DNA of 64,000 nucleotides, from contig NZ_LFLZ01000021.1 in assembly GCF_001189845.1 (NCBI RefSeq), positions 1 to 64,000 on the forward strand. Direction: 5' to 3'. Shown here piece after piece: positions 53,148 to 61,202 of the stretch (the first letter of the stretch is position 1; each line of letters opens with the position of its first letter). Under the pieces are notes generated by a model. That model did no database searches and was not told the origin of the DNA. It saw only the letters and a program-made list of their open reading frames with translations. The stretch is from Bradyrhizobium tropiciagri. GTDB taxonomy: Bacteria; Pseudomonadota; Alphaproteobacteria; Rhizobiales; Xanthobacteraceae. The position numbers and the translations under genes were made by a program.

Positions 53148-54021
53148 TTCTCTGCCCTCATCGATGTGGGATAGCTGCGGCACAAGGCAGCGTCGGACTG
53201 CATTGAGGTCGTCCGGATGGTGTCAAACAGACCGGGCGCGACCGAGTGATAGGTGAACGGCGTCACGGCGGCGCTAGGCTTGGCGAGATCGGCATAGCTC
53301 GTCGAATCCAGCACCGGACCAGCGCTGCGGGTCGAAGAGACCCACCGCGCAAAGCGTTCGGAAGGCATCGCGTCGACGTTGAAGTGCATATCGGCGAAGC
53401 CGTCGCCGCTGAAATTAGCCGACAAGCCCCGATACGTTCCCGCGTAATCGGCTCGCAAGTTCAGCCGCGTCACCATCCCAGCCATGGTGTAGATCTGGCC
53501 GGCAAGCTGCGGCACGAAGAAGCTGTTCATGACACCCGAGGAAGTCAGCTCGAAGCTCACTGGCGTGCGACGGGTATCGCCAGGTGATTGACGCTCGCGA
53601 CACCCAGCTCTGGATAGATGAACAACCATTTCCAGTCGAGCGAGATAGCTTGGACCTTGATCGGCTTCGTCGAAGAGGCAATCGGCTTGGGCGGATCGAG
53701 ATCGTACGCGCCAATCCAGGCCACAGTGCCGGTGAGCAAAATGGTCATCAGCGGGATCGACCAGACGAGCATCTCGAGGCGGCCAGAATAGACGAAATCC
53801 GGCCGATAGCGCGCGTGGTCATTCGATGCGCGGAACCAGAAGGCAACGCCAAGCGTCGCAATGACCACCGGGATCACGATCGCCAGCATGATGCCGGTCG
53901 CGTTGATCAAAATCTGCAGTTCAGCAAAAGCAATGGGTCCTTTCGGATCGAGCACGCCTTCGGTGCAGCCACCGAGTAGCAAGGCGCCGATCAGGGGCAG
54001 AGCAAGCAAACAGATTCGCAT
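53144..54021 (-). pseudogene. cyoA: Quinol oxidase subunit II, split by a single-base deletion
   Basis: A lipoprotein (MRICLLALPLIGALLLGGC) with two membrane segments and a periplasmic cupredoxin domain. The first frame reads ...GVASVNHLAIPVARQ-stop at 53557; the next frame continues TPVSFELTSSGVMNSFFVPQ to 53144. One base added near 53568 (reading V-G-T-P-V) restores a 292-residue protein. The CuA ligands are absent (FSGDGFADMHF in place of the Cys motif), which marks it as a quinol, not cytochrome c, oxidase. All other subunits are intact, so an error or recent mutation is likely. Confidence 0.85.
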
Positions 54022-54022
54022 G

Positions 54023-55006
54023 TCAGACCTCGCGAGTAATGAGAGTGGGGAGGCCGTTTGCGACGCGAGCCGTGGCTGGCAGGGCCTTGCCATGTGCCCA
54101 TCCGCCGCTGTGGCGAGCATGCGGGGCAGGGGACCGCGAGAACGCACCAGTGCCGTGGTCGGCCAGGAGCGCCGCAAACAGCGCGAACAAATAGAAAATC
54201 GAAAACAGGAACAGCCTGTGAGCTGCGCGCCGATCGGCTCCAGTGCTTTTGTTCACCCGGTGTGCGAATAGAAGGAAGAGCGCGCTGCAGGCCGCTGCGA
54301 TCACGCCATAGATCACGCCGGCAAATTCGAGCACCCAAGGCAGTTCGGAGGCGAGAACTAGGAGGACGCTGTAGACCAGGATCTGCCGCGTTGTTGCGGC
54401 TCGTCCCGCCACAACCGGCAGCATGGGGACGCCGGCGCGGGCATAGTCATCGCTGCGATTGAGCGCGAGAGCCCAGAAATGGGCCGGTGTCCATAGGAAG
54501 ATAATGAGGAAAAGCGCAAGCGGCTCGAGTGCAATCTGTCCGGTCGCCGCAGCCCATCCGATGACGGGCGGCAGTGCGCCGGCCGCACCGCCGATAACGA
54601 TGTTCTGGGATGTGCTCCGTTTCAGCCACGCCGTGTACACGGCAACGTAGAAGAGAATCGTGCCGGCCAGCAGCGTGGCCGCTGCGAGGTTCGTTGCGAA
54701 GGCGAGAGCTGTAATTGCGATAACGGCAAGCACCAGTCCAAAGACAAGCGCCTCGATCTTCGTGACCTTACCGCGGGGAATGGGCCGCATCGCCGTACGA
54801 GCCATGACTGCGTCGATATCGGCGTCGTACCACATGTTCAACGCACCGGCGGCTCCGGCGCCGGCGGCGATTGCTAGAATTGCAATGAAGCCAGGGAGTG
54901 GATCGAGGCGGGTTGGCGCAACCATTAATCCGACGAATGCGGTGAACAGCGCGAGCGCCATCACGCGCGGCTTCATCAATGTGACGAAGTGGGGTAGCCG
55001 CTTCAC
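54023..55006 (-). CDS. cyoE: Protohaem IX farnesyltransferase (haem O synthase)
   Basis: A 327-residue UbiA-family enzyme that adds farnesyl to haem b, making haem o for the oxidase. FVTLMKPRVMALALFTAFVG, NMWYDADIDAVMARTAMRP (N-x-x-x-D-x-x-x-D) and ALNRSDDYARAGVPMLP are the active-site motifs; about eight membrane segments. The start as read is GTG 55006, which has no good ribosome site. The upstream 19-codon frame (55003-55062) begins ATG after GAGGAA and could be the real N terminus if one G is missing near 55006. It is the first oxidase gene and ends 1 base before cyoA. Confidence 0.9.
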   Translation of the reverse strand: MKRLPHFVTLMKPRVMALALFTAFVGLMVAPTRLDPLPGFIAILAIAAGAGAAGALNMWYDADIDAVMARTAMRPIPRGKVTKIEALVFGLVLAVIAITALAFATNLAAATLLAGTILFYVAVYTAWLKRSTSQNIVIGGAAGALPPVIGWAAATGQIALEPLALFLIIFLWTPAHFWALALNRSDDYARAGVPMLPVVAGRAATTRQILVYSVLLVLASELPWVLEFAGVIYGVIAAACSALFLLFAHRVNKSTGADRRAAHRLFLFSIFYLFALFAALLADHGTGAFSRSPAPHARHSGGWAHGKALPATARVANGLPTLITREV

Positions 55007-55062
55007 GAAACTCGGCCGTGAGGCAACGTGAGACGCGATAACGGAATCGCTGTGGTATTCAT
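55003..55062 (-). CDS. 19-codon leader frame coupled to, or broken off from, cyoE
   Basis: ATG at 55062 follows GAGGAA at good spacing. It encodes MNTTAIPLSRLTLPHGRVS and its TGA overlaps the cyoE GTG as GTGA. It could be a coupled leader peptide. If one G were missing near 55006, it would fuse to give S-V-K-R-L-P-H-F-V-T-L, a normal cyoE N terminus. The second reading is at least as likely given other deletions in this window. Confidence 0.45.
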   Translation of the reverse strand: MNTTAIPLSRLTLPHGRVS

Positions 55063-55400
55063 GGTGGTCGATTCCTCAAGCCAGAGAGTTGTCTGTGTGA
55101 AGCCCTTCATTTCGCCGTCGCAACGATCGTGCGCCTTTCTGACAGTTAAACTCACGAGTTCTAGAACGTGAGTGAAGGCTGCCAAATTCCTGCAAATTCA
55201 TCCGAGCGATCGCAAACATCTGGATCCGGTAGGCGTTGAACGCCCATCGAGATGGGAGTGCGTCAGCCGTTCGCACGCCTCCGCGACGGCTGGCCAAGAA
55301 GGTTTTACGTCGGGTTACAACCGTTGGTGGCTTACGAGACCGATAGACATCCGATGATGCCGCCGCGAGCTGCGCGAGCCGTCCTCTTGCAGGACGTCGC
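55063..55400. other. Upstream region of the cyo operon
   Basis: About 340 bases before the cyoE leader, with no supportable gene. It should contain the cyo promoter. The 24-base palindrome at 55150-55173 is its only strong signal; no FNR-type TTGA-N6-TCAA dyad was found here. Confidence 0.45.
55150..55173. promoter_or_regulatory. Long palindrome upstream of the cyo operon
   Basis: The core GTTCTAGAAC is a perfect 10-base palindrome. It is flanked by ACTCAC (with two extra bases GA) and GTGAGT, so 11 bases per side can match with one asymmetric step. It lies 88-111 bases before the cyoE leader ATG. It may be an operator; no T-run suggests a terminator. Confidence 0.45.
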
Positions 55401-55733
55401 TCATCGAATTTGAGGTTTTCCGGCTAGAAACTCGCCACTTGACATTTCGAGGCAAATCAAAAGCTCAACATAGCTCTGCGTGCCTCCACTGCTGCTCTCC
55501 CCGACGCAGGTCTGCTTGTTCGACGCGGCAAATTCACGCCATCGTCTGTCGAGCTCATTTTTGGCATCTGTTTCGTCTTTTGCGCAGTCTGCGATTTCGG
55601 TGCCGACTGCTGCTACTTCGGCGCTGCAGTTTCGTACAATATCGAAGGCCGGTATTCGGTCTGTGGCCGAGGCCCGATCAATCGCCCATGAAGCGGCGAC
55701 GGTGGCAGCTAGAGCAAGAGTGAAGGTACGCAT
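55401..55733 (-). CDS. Secreted LprI/DUF1311-like protein
   Basis: A 110-residue exported protein with signal peptide to about residue 23 (SWAIDRASA) and a helical mature part: FDIVRNCSAEVAAVGTEIAD, CAKDETDAKNELDRRWREFA, KQTCVGESS, LLICLEMSSGE. Four Cys probably form two disulfides. The D-x-E-L-x-x-x-W pattern is like DUF1311. ATG 55733 is the natural start. Confidence 0.65.
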   Translation of the reverse strand: MRTFTLALAATVAASWAIDRASATDRIPAFDIVRNCSAEVAAVGTEIADCAKDETDAKNELDRRWREFAASNKQTCVGESSSGGTQSYVELLICLEMSSGEFLAGKPQIR

Positions 55734-55793
55734 TTTGATCTCTCCGTTGAATACGTGTCGGACGCCGTTGCGTTCATGGCGCGGCGCGCTCAA

Positions 55794-55949
55794 TCATCCG
55801 ATCCGGAACGAGTGATTTCTGAAGGTGCCGGTGTTGGGCTTGCCCGCTGAGGGGACTGCGCCTAGCGGATCCGGCTTCACCGTGATCAGGAACATCGCGA
55901 AGCACAGGGCTCCCATGACGAACGTGACCACGGTCAAGATGTGTTTCAT
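55794..55949 (-). CDS. Small single-pass membrane protein
   Basis: A 51-residue protein: one membrane segment (HILTVVTFVMGALCFAMFLI) then a short Pro/Gly/Asn tail ending NTGTFRNHSFRIG. ATG 55949 follows GGAG. Possibly co-transcribed with the secreted protein 60 bases downstream. Function unknown. Confidence 0.5.
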   Translation of the reverse strand: MKHILTVVTFVMGALCFAMFLITVKPDPLGAVPSAGKPNTGTFRNHSFRIG

Positions 55950-56653
55950 GGGTGACTCCTGCGCATCTCCATCTGACGCCGCGGTGACCGCCTTTCGAAT
56001 TTCAGCTTGCGCCGCATCAGACACGGCGCGACGCCGATCAAATGCCGCAACAGACTATTCGGCCGGCACGAGCGTCGGATTCTTCGCAAAATTGGGCGGA
56101 GGTCGGCCGGCGCGGGTGGTGTCCGATGAAGTCTTCGATTTGGTCGCTCGAGTGTCATCATGGTCGTTCCGTCGGTGTCGCAATTGCGTGGTCTCAGCTT
56201 GCCGTCGTCAGTCTCTGTTTTGACGCAGAGGCGGTGCCATCGCGAGTTAAGCGTCGCGAATCGCGCCAAATTTCTGGGAGCGAGGAGGCGGTCCACGTAT
56301 GCCGGATCAGGCAAGATCAACGGACGGCTGGCATTTCTCAGGCGATCGGGTACGATTTCTGGGGTCCGAGAGAGGCCCGAGCATGGCGTACATGAGCCGC
56401 CGGAAAGCCCGACGCCGGAGTTTCTCAGATGGTGCCGCATCCACTGAATAGCACGTACTCGGATAGCAGCTCTCAGATCCTCCGGGAGAGAGCGCGTCTT
56501 TCATGGTGGCTGGCGACTCGATGATGACGGTAAGCGCCGCGCCGTGCTGCTCGTTGCTCCTGCCGCCGAGGATCTGCCCCTCGTCACGGGTATGTGATAG
56601 GGTATCCCTCGAGGTCCGGCTGGAAATCATCGCGCGAAGCGCCAAGGCCTAGG
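55950..56653. other. Stretch without a supportable gene before the LuxR regulator
   Basis: About 700 bases. Several Arg/Ser-rich frames cross it on both strands, none with a start site or a recognisable domain. It may hold the promoter of the LuxR gene. No palindrome was strong enough to list. Confidence 0.4.
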
Positions 56654-59446
56654 ATGGCGAAACGGCTGAAAACAACTCGGTTACCGAGGCCCAAGCAGCC
56701 CGAAGGCGCCTCACGATCGAGGGTGCTATCCTTGCAGGGACGAGAGACAGAAATCGCCCTGATCAATCAGCTTCTCGACCGGATCGATCAAGGTGGCTCG
56801 TCTCTCGTGATCAGCGGGGCACCCGGGATCGGGAAATCAGCGCTGCTTGAAGAAGCAAAAAGCCGGGCGCGTGAACGCGGCATCACCGTATTGGGCATGA
56901 CGGGCGTCCAGGCTGAAGTCCATATTGCATTCGCGGGACTTGAGCAGGCACTGCGGCCGCTCATGAAGCAGGCAAAATCGTTGGCTTCCGGCCAACGGTC
57001 TGCTTTGCTAAGTGCGTTTGGTATGGGCAATGATGCTGCTGCGTCCCCGGATATTTGGCTGGTCGCTCTGGCGACGCTCACCCTTCTGACTGGAGGTTCG
57101 GGTCGCAAGCCTTTTTTGCTTGTCGCTGATGACGCCCAATGGCTGGATGAGGCGACCCGCAATGTCTTGTCCTTTGTCTCGAGGCGATTGAGTTCGGATC
57201 CCATCGTTCTGCTGTTGGCTGTACGTGAGGGTTTCGAACTGCCGTTTGGTGATGCTGATACTTTGCGACACGTTATTCCCGCTCTCGGCGATGCCGATGC
57301 GGAACGCTTGCTGGAGATCCAGGCGCCTGGCCTTTCAGATGATCTACGCGGCCGAGTGCTGAGAGAAGCCGTCGGCAATCCGCTCGCCCTTATGGAACTG
57401 CCGAGCGCAATTCAGGCGGCAGATGATCGTGAGGCCCGATGGCTCCCGTTGACGGAGCGCCTTGAACGCGCTTTTTCCAGTCGCTTGTCCGAGCTTCCCA
57501 GTGCCACGCGGACGCTCCTGTCCGTAGCTGCGGCAAACGATGGGGCGTCTCCTCACGAAATCATGCGCGCTGGCGAAGTGCTGCTCGACCAGAATATCGG
57601 AGTTGATGCCTTCGCAGCCGCCGTCTCGGCTAAACTGATCGAGCTCAATGCAACGGAGGTGCGGTTTCGACACCCGCTCGTACGATCCGCGATTCATCAA
57701 GTCACTGACCTGGCGACGCGCCAAAGGGTTCACGCCGCGCTCGCGGCGATCATCGAAGATCCGGATCGCCGGCTTTGGCATCGTGCGGCAGCGACGATCG
57801 GACCGGACGATGAACTGGCTGCCGAACACGACCTCCTGGCAAGCCGTACGCGGCAGCGGGGTTGCATCGCCATGGTGGTCGAGACCCTGCAAGTTGCAGC
57901 GAAATTGAGTAGCACAGCAGGAGCAAGGAGGGAGCGACTTCTGAAGGCCGCCGAATTTGCTGCCGATCTCGGGCGCCCGGAGTTGGTCGAGCATCTATTG
58001 CTAGGGGCCGAGGTAGATACGTCGGATAGGCTGAGCACAGCGCGGATCGGGTGGTGTCGCGAGATATGCCAGCCTCCGATATTCAATGATCCAAGAAAGA
58101 TCTCCGCGTTGGTTGGCTTTTCCGACCACGCACGCGCCGCAGACGCGAAGGATCTCGCAGCCAATCTCCTCTGGCGGGCGGCACAACACTGCTGGTGGAG
58201 CAACGCGAGCAGCGACGTCTGCGCAGGCGTTCTCGCTGCGGCAAGCCGGCTGGAATTACCGGAGCTCGATGCACGCTCGATCGCAATTTCGGCCTATACT
58301 GAGCCGCTTCGCCGAGGCGGTGAAGTGTACGCGAAGCTGAAGGCGCTCTCTGGAAGAAGTATCGGCAACGCAAATATTGTGCGCTTCCTGGGGAGTTCCG
58401 CGAACGTCATCGGGGCGTTCGATCTCGGTGTCAGCTTTCTGGCCGAGTGCAGTACAGAGCTGCGCAGACAAGGTCGAATCGGCAACCTGCCGCGTACGCT
58501 TGTCGCTCAAGCGTGGGCCGAAAGGGAAGTGGGCGATTGGGTGGGGGCAATGAGAGAAGCCGAGGAAGCGGTGCGCCTTGCTGAGGAAACGGGAAGCGCC
58601 TTATGGACCGCTGCGGCCACGATCATGAAGGCGAAGCTCGCGGGTATGCAAGGCGATCTGCAGCAGTCCGAAGCACATGCGGCGCAAGCAGAGCGTCTCG
58701 TCTTATCCACCGGCGCCATGTTCCTGCTGGCCCAGCTGCAGTTGGCGCGAGGCGTAACCGCCATCGGTGCCGGCCGATATTTGGAAGCCTTTGAGCATCT
58801 GCGCCGCCTGTTTGCGCCTGCCGATCCGGCCTTCAACTCCCGTCTGCAATTTTTTGCGCTCGCCGATTTCGTCGAGGCGGCGGTCTATTCCGATCGGTCG
58901 CAAGCTGCGCGTAGTGTGATCGATGAGATCGAGCGCGTCTCGGCTCCGAAGCCGGTGCCGTGGGTCGAGACGATGTTATTCTACGGCAAGGCGCTGGTCG
59001 CGACTGATGAAGATGCGGAGCGGCTCTTCCTGCAGGGTCTTGGGCCGGCTGCAAAGAATTGGCCTTTCTTGCGAGGGCGCCTCCTGCTCGCTTATGGCGT
59101 GTGGCTACGCCGACAGCGCAGGCCCGCCGACGCACGGGCGCCACTGCGCGAAGCCCGGGGCATTTTCGACGCGCTCGGCGCTATGCCTTGGAGCGATCGC
59201 GCGCGCGTGGAGTTGCGAGCAGCCGGCGAAACCAGCCTTCGTCGAACCGAACGAATTTGGGAGAAGCTGACCCCACAAGAGTTGCACATCGCGCAACTCG
59301 CTGCTCAAGGGCTTTCTAACAAGGCAATCGGCGCTAAACTATATTTGTCACATAAAACCGTCGGCTACCACCTGCAGCACATCTTTTCAAAGACCGGGAT
59401 CACCTCCCGATCCAGCCTGGGACCTATTCTCTCCACAAGCCCGTAG
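56654..59446 (+). CDS. Large AAA-ATPase/LuxR transcriptional regulator (LAL/MalT-like)
   Basis: A 930-residue regulator. Walker A GAPGIGKS is at residues 55-62 and Walker B FLLVADDAQWLDEATRNVLS near 155-175. A long helical repeat region (TPR-like, about 400-840) follows, for example VRLAEETGSALWTAAATIMK. The C-terminal LuxR HTH is LTPQELHIAQLAAQGLSNKA, then SHKTVGYHLQHIF. LAL-type proteins bind ATP and an inducer to activate genes. ATG 56654 has a weak AGGCCTAGG site. The ligand and targets are unknown; it precedes a winged-helix protein and two kinases. Confidence 0.85.
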   Translation: MAKRLKTTRLPRPKQPEGASRSRVLSLQGRETEIALINQLLDRIDQGGSSLVISGAPGIGKSALLEEAKSRARERGITVLGMTGVQAEVHIAFAGLEQALRPLMKQAKSLASGQRSALLSAFGMGNDAAASPDIWLVALATLTLLTGGSGRKPFLLVADDAQWLDEATRNVLSFVSRRLSSDPIVLLLAVREGFELPFGDADTLRHVIPALGDADAERLLEIQAPGLSDDLRGRVLREAVGNPLALMELPSAIQAADDREARWLPLTERLERAFSSRLSELPSATRTLLSVAAANDGASPHEIMRAGEVLLDQNIGVDAFAAAVSAKLIELNATEVRFRHPLVRSAIHQVTDLATRQRVHAALAAIIEDPDRRLWHRAAATIGPDDELAAEHDLLASRTRQRGCIAMVVETLQVAAKLSSTAGARRERLLKAAEFAADLGRPELVEHLLLGAEVDTSDRLSTARIGWCREICQPPIFNDPRKISALVGFSDHARAADAKDLAANLLWRAAQHCWWSNASSDVCAGVLAAASRLELPELDARSIAISAYTEPLRRGGEVYAKLKALSGRSIGNANIVRFLGSSANVIGAFDLGVSFLAECSTELRRQGRIGNLPRTLVAQAWAEREVGDWVGAMREAEEAVRLAEETGSALWTAAATIMKAKLAGMQGDLQQSEAHAAQAERLVLSTGAMFLLAQLQLARGVTAIGAGRYLEAFEHLRRLFAPADPAFNSRLQFFALADFVEAAVYSDRSQAARSVIDEIERVSAPKPVPWVETMLFYGKALVATDEDAERLFLQGLGPAAKNWPFLRGRLLLAYGVWLRRQRRPADARAPLREARGIFDALGAMPWSDRARVELRAAGETSLRRTERIWEKLTPQELHIAQLAAQGLSNKAIGAKLYLSHKTVGYHLQHIFSKTGITSRSSLGPILSTSP

Positions 59447-59637
59447 CCTCGCAACTCGACTTCCTGAGTCGTCGGACTGGGCATTTGCCAGATGGCGCCT
59501 GTCCTCGGTCGCCATAGGTCCAAACCCGCGAGACAATTGTAGGAGGCGGTCTAGGGCGGTCAGTGATGGGCTACGCGAGGTTATAATGCCCGCATTCATC
59601 GGACGCTCGGCGGATCCCGAATTCAACAGGAGTGAAC

Positions 59638-60081
59638 ATGGGTGACGTTATTCGATTTGCTCCAAAATCGGGACTTAACGTAAGTCAAGCTGCTCAACGT
59701 CAGGGTATGGACGAGGCGATTTTCGGGAAGCAAACCGAATCCGCCGATGTCCCACCAACCAAAGTGTCCTTTGGACCGTTCTGTCTGCTCCCGACGCGGC
59801 TTCTGTTGTTGGAGGGCGACAAAGTGGTGCCTCTCGGAAGCCGTGCCATGGAGATCCTGATTGCTTTGCTTGAACGTTCCGGTGAGCTTGTCAGCAAGCA
59901 GGACTTGATGGCTCGCGTTTGGCCCAATCTATTTGTCGACCCGTCCAACCTCACGATCAACATGTCTGCTCTGCGACGCGCGCTGCGAGATGGCCGGGAC
60001 GGACGCCGGTTCATCGTCAACATCCCCGGACGCGGCTACCGCTTCGTCGGCTCAGTGGATGTGTCGGGAGATGATAACTGA
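59638..60081 (+). CDS. OmpR-type winged-helix DNA-binding protein without receiver domain
   Basis: A 147-residue protein. The C-terminal winged helix is clear: FGPFCLLPTRLLLLEGDKVV, LGSRAMEILIALLERSGELV, KQDLMARVWPNLFVDPSNLT and GRGYRFVG. The N-terminal 55 residues lack a receiver domain. ATG 59638 follows AGGAG. Related proteins often sit before ATPase or kinase genes. The next gene is a histidine kinase. Confidence 0.82.
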   Translation: MGDVIRFAPKSGLNVSQAAQRQGMDEAIFGKQTESADVPPTKVSFGPFCLLPTRLLLLEGDKVVPLGSRAMEILIALLERSGELVSKQDLMARVWPNLFVDPSNLTINMSALRRALRDGRDGRRFIVNIPGRGYRFVGSVDVSGDDN

Positions 60082-60186
60082 GCTCGAGGGGCAAAACGTC
60101 CGCATGACGCCTTGCGAACCCTGCGGCTACTGGTGCGCAAGCTCGCTACATCCGCCATTGCGATCGGGAACGAAATTGAGCTGCTC

Positions 60187-60966
60187 ATGGACTTTGCCGC
60201 GCAGACTGCCGTTGCCCCGGAGATCAGCCGCCGTGAGCGTGAGCTACGCGAACAGCACATGCAACTGGCGCACACGAACCGCCTCGTAGCAATGGGGGAA
60301 CTCAGCGCCTCTATCGCACATGAGGTCAATCAGCCGATTGCGGCGGGGCGCAACAACGTCATTGCGGCGCTGCATTTCTTGAACAGAGATCCGCCAGATT
60401 TGCAGGAGGTTCGAGAAGCGCTCGCTGCCGCTGTCAAGGACGCTGACCGGGTCAGCACCATCGTCTGTCGCATGCGCGCGCTCATGCAGAAAGCGTCGCC
60501 CCGACTGGATCCGGTAGATATCAACGAGGCCCTGCAGGAAGTGATCGAGCTGACCAGGGGAGAAGCGCTGAAGAACGGGGTCCTGGTGGAGAGCCAGCTC
60601 GCGCAAGGCCTGCCTGTCATTGCCGGTGACCGGGTCCAGCTTCAGCAAGTCGCTCTTAACCTCATTCTCAATGCCGTGCAGGCGATGGGCGCAGTTGGTG
60701 AGGGCGCGCGACAGATGCTCATCACCAGCCGCCAGATCGGCTCGAACGATCTGTACGTTGGCGTTCAGGATACAGGCCCCGGGCTGAGCCCGGAGACCCT
60801 CTCACGTCTGTTCGAGCCATTCTACACGACCAAGCCCAACGGCATGGGAATGGGACTTACAATCTGCCGTTCGATCGTCGAAGCCCATGGCGGACGCCTG
60901 TGGGTCAGCGCGTGCCAGCCACGCGGGGCCATGTTTCAGTTTGCGATCCCTGCGCGGCCGTCTTGA
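60187..60966 (+). CDS. Histidine kinase without a recognised sensor domain
   Basis: A 259-residue kinase. A coiled coil leads to HTNRLVAMGELSASIAHEVN with phosphoacceptor H45, then the ATPase domain: LQQVALNLILNAVQAMGAVG (N), VQDTGPGLSP (G1), GMGMGLTICRSIVEAHGGRL (G2). The frame is open back to a TTG at 60112. A separate ATG at 60071 would join if one base were added near 60110, making a longer N terminus overlapping the winged-helix stop; that reading is speculative. Family pattern 'ASIAHEVNQPIAA' is typical of rhizobial PAS-kinases with the PAS part missing here. Confidence 0.78.
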   Translation: MDFAAQTAVAPEISRRERELREQHMQLAHTNRLVAMGELSASIAHEVNQPIAAGRNNVIAALHFLNRDPPDLQEVREALAAAVKDADRVSTIVCRMRALMQKASPRLDPVDINEALQEVIELTRGEALKNGVLVESQLAQGLPVIAGDRVQLQQVALNLILNAVQAMGAVGEGARQMLITSRQIGSNDLYVGVQDTGPGLSPETLSRLFEPFYTTKPNGMGMGLTICRSIVEAHGGRLWVSACQPRGAMFQFAIPARPS

Positions 60967-61202
60967 CCAACCGATTGTCTGTGCCCGTCGCGTCATTTTG
61001 CATACCCGCAGCAATCAGGTCGGGTGTACGGTCAAAGCGGATATCGACTGGAAGGCAGGACCGGCTGGCCCAGTAGAGAATGATCCAGAGCAGCCCTCGG
61101 ACCCATTTTTTGCGCTCAGGTTCCCACGGGACCCTATCTGAAGGCCCGCTGGGGCGATAGCATATCAGGCCGTTAACGTGGATCGATCGGGACGGAGCTG
61201 CG

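Noticed and set aside
55144..55180. LexA box in the cyo upstream palindrome
   Set aside because: GTTCTAGAAC has the wrong spacing for alphaproteobacterial LexA (GTTC-N7-GTTC).
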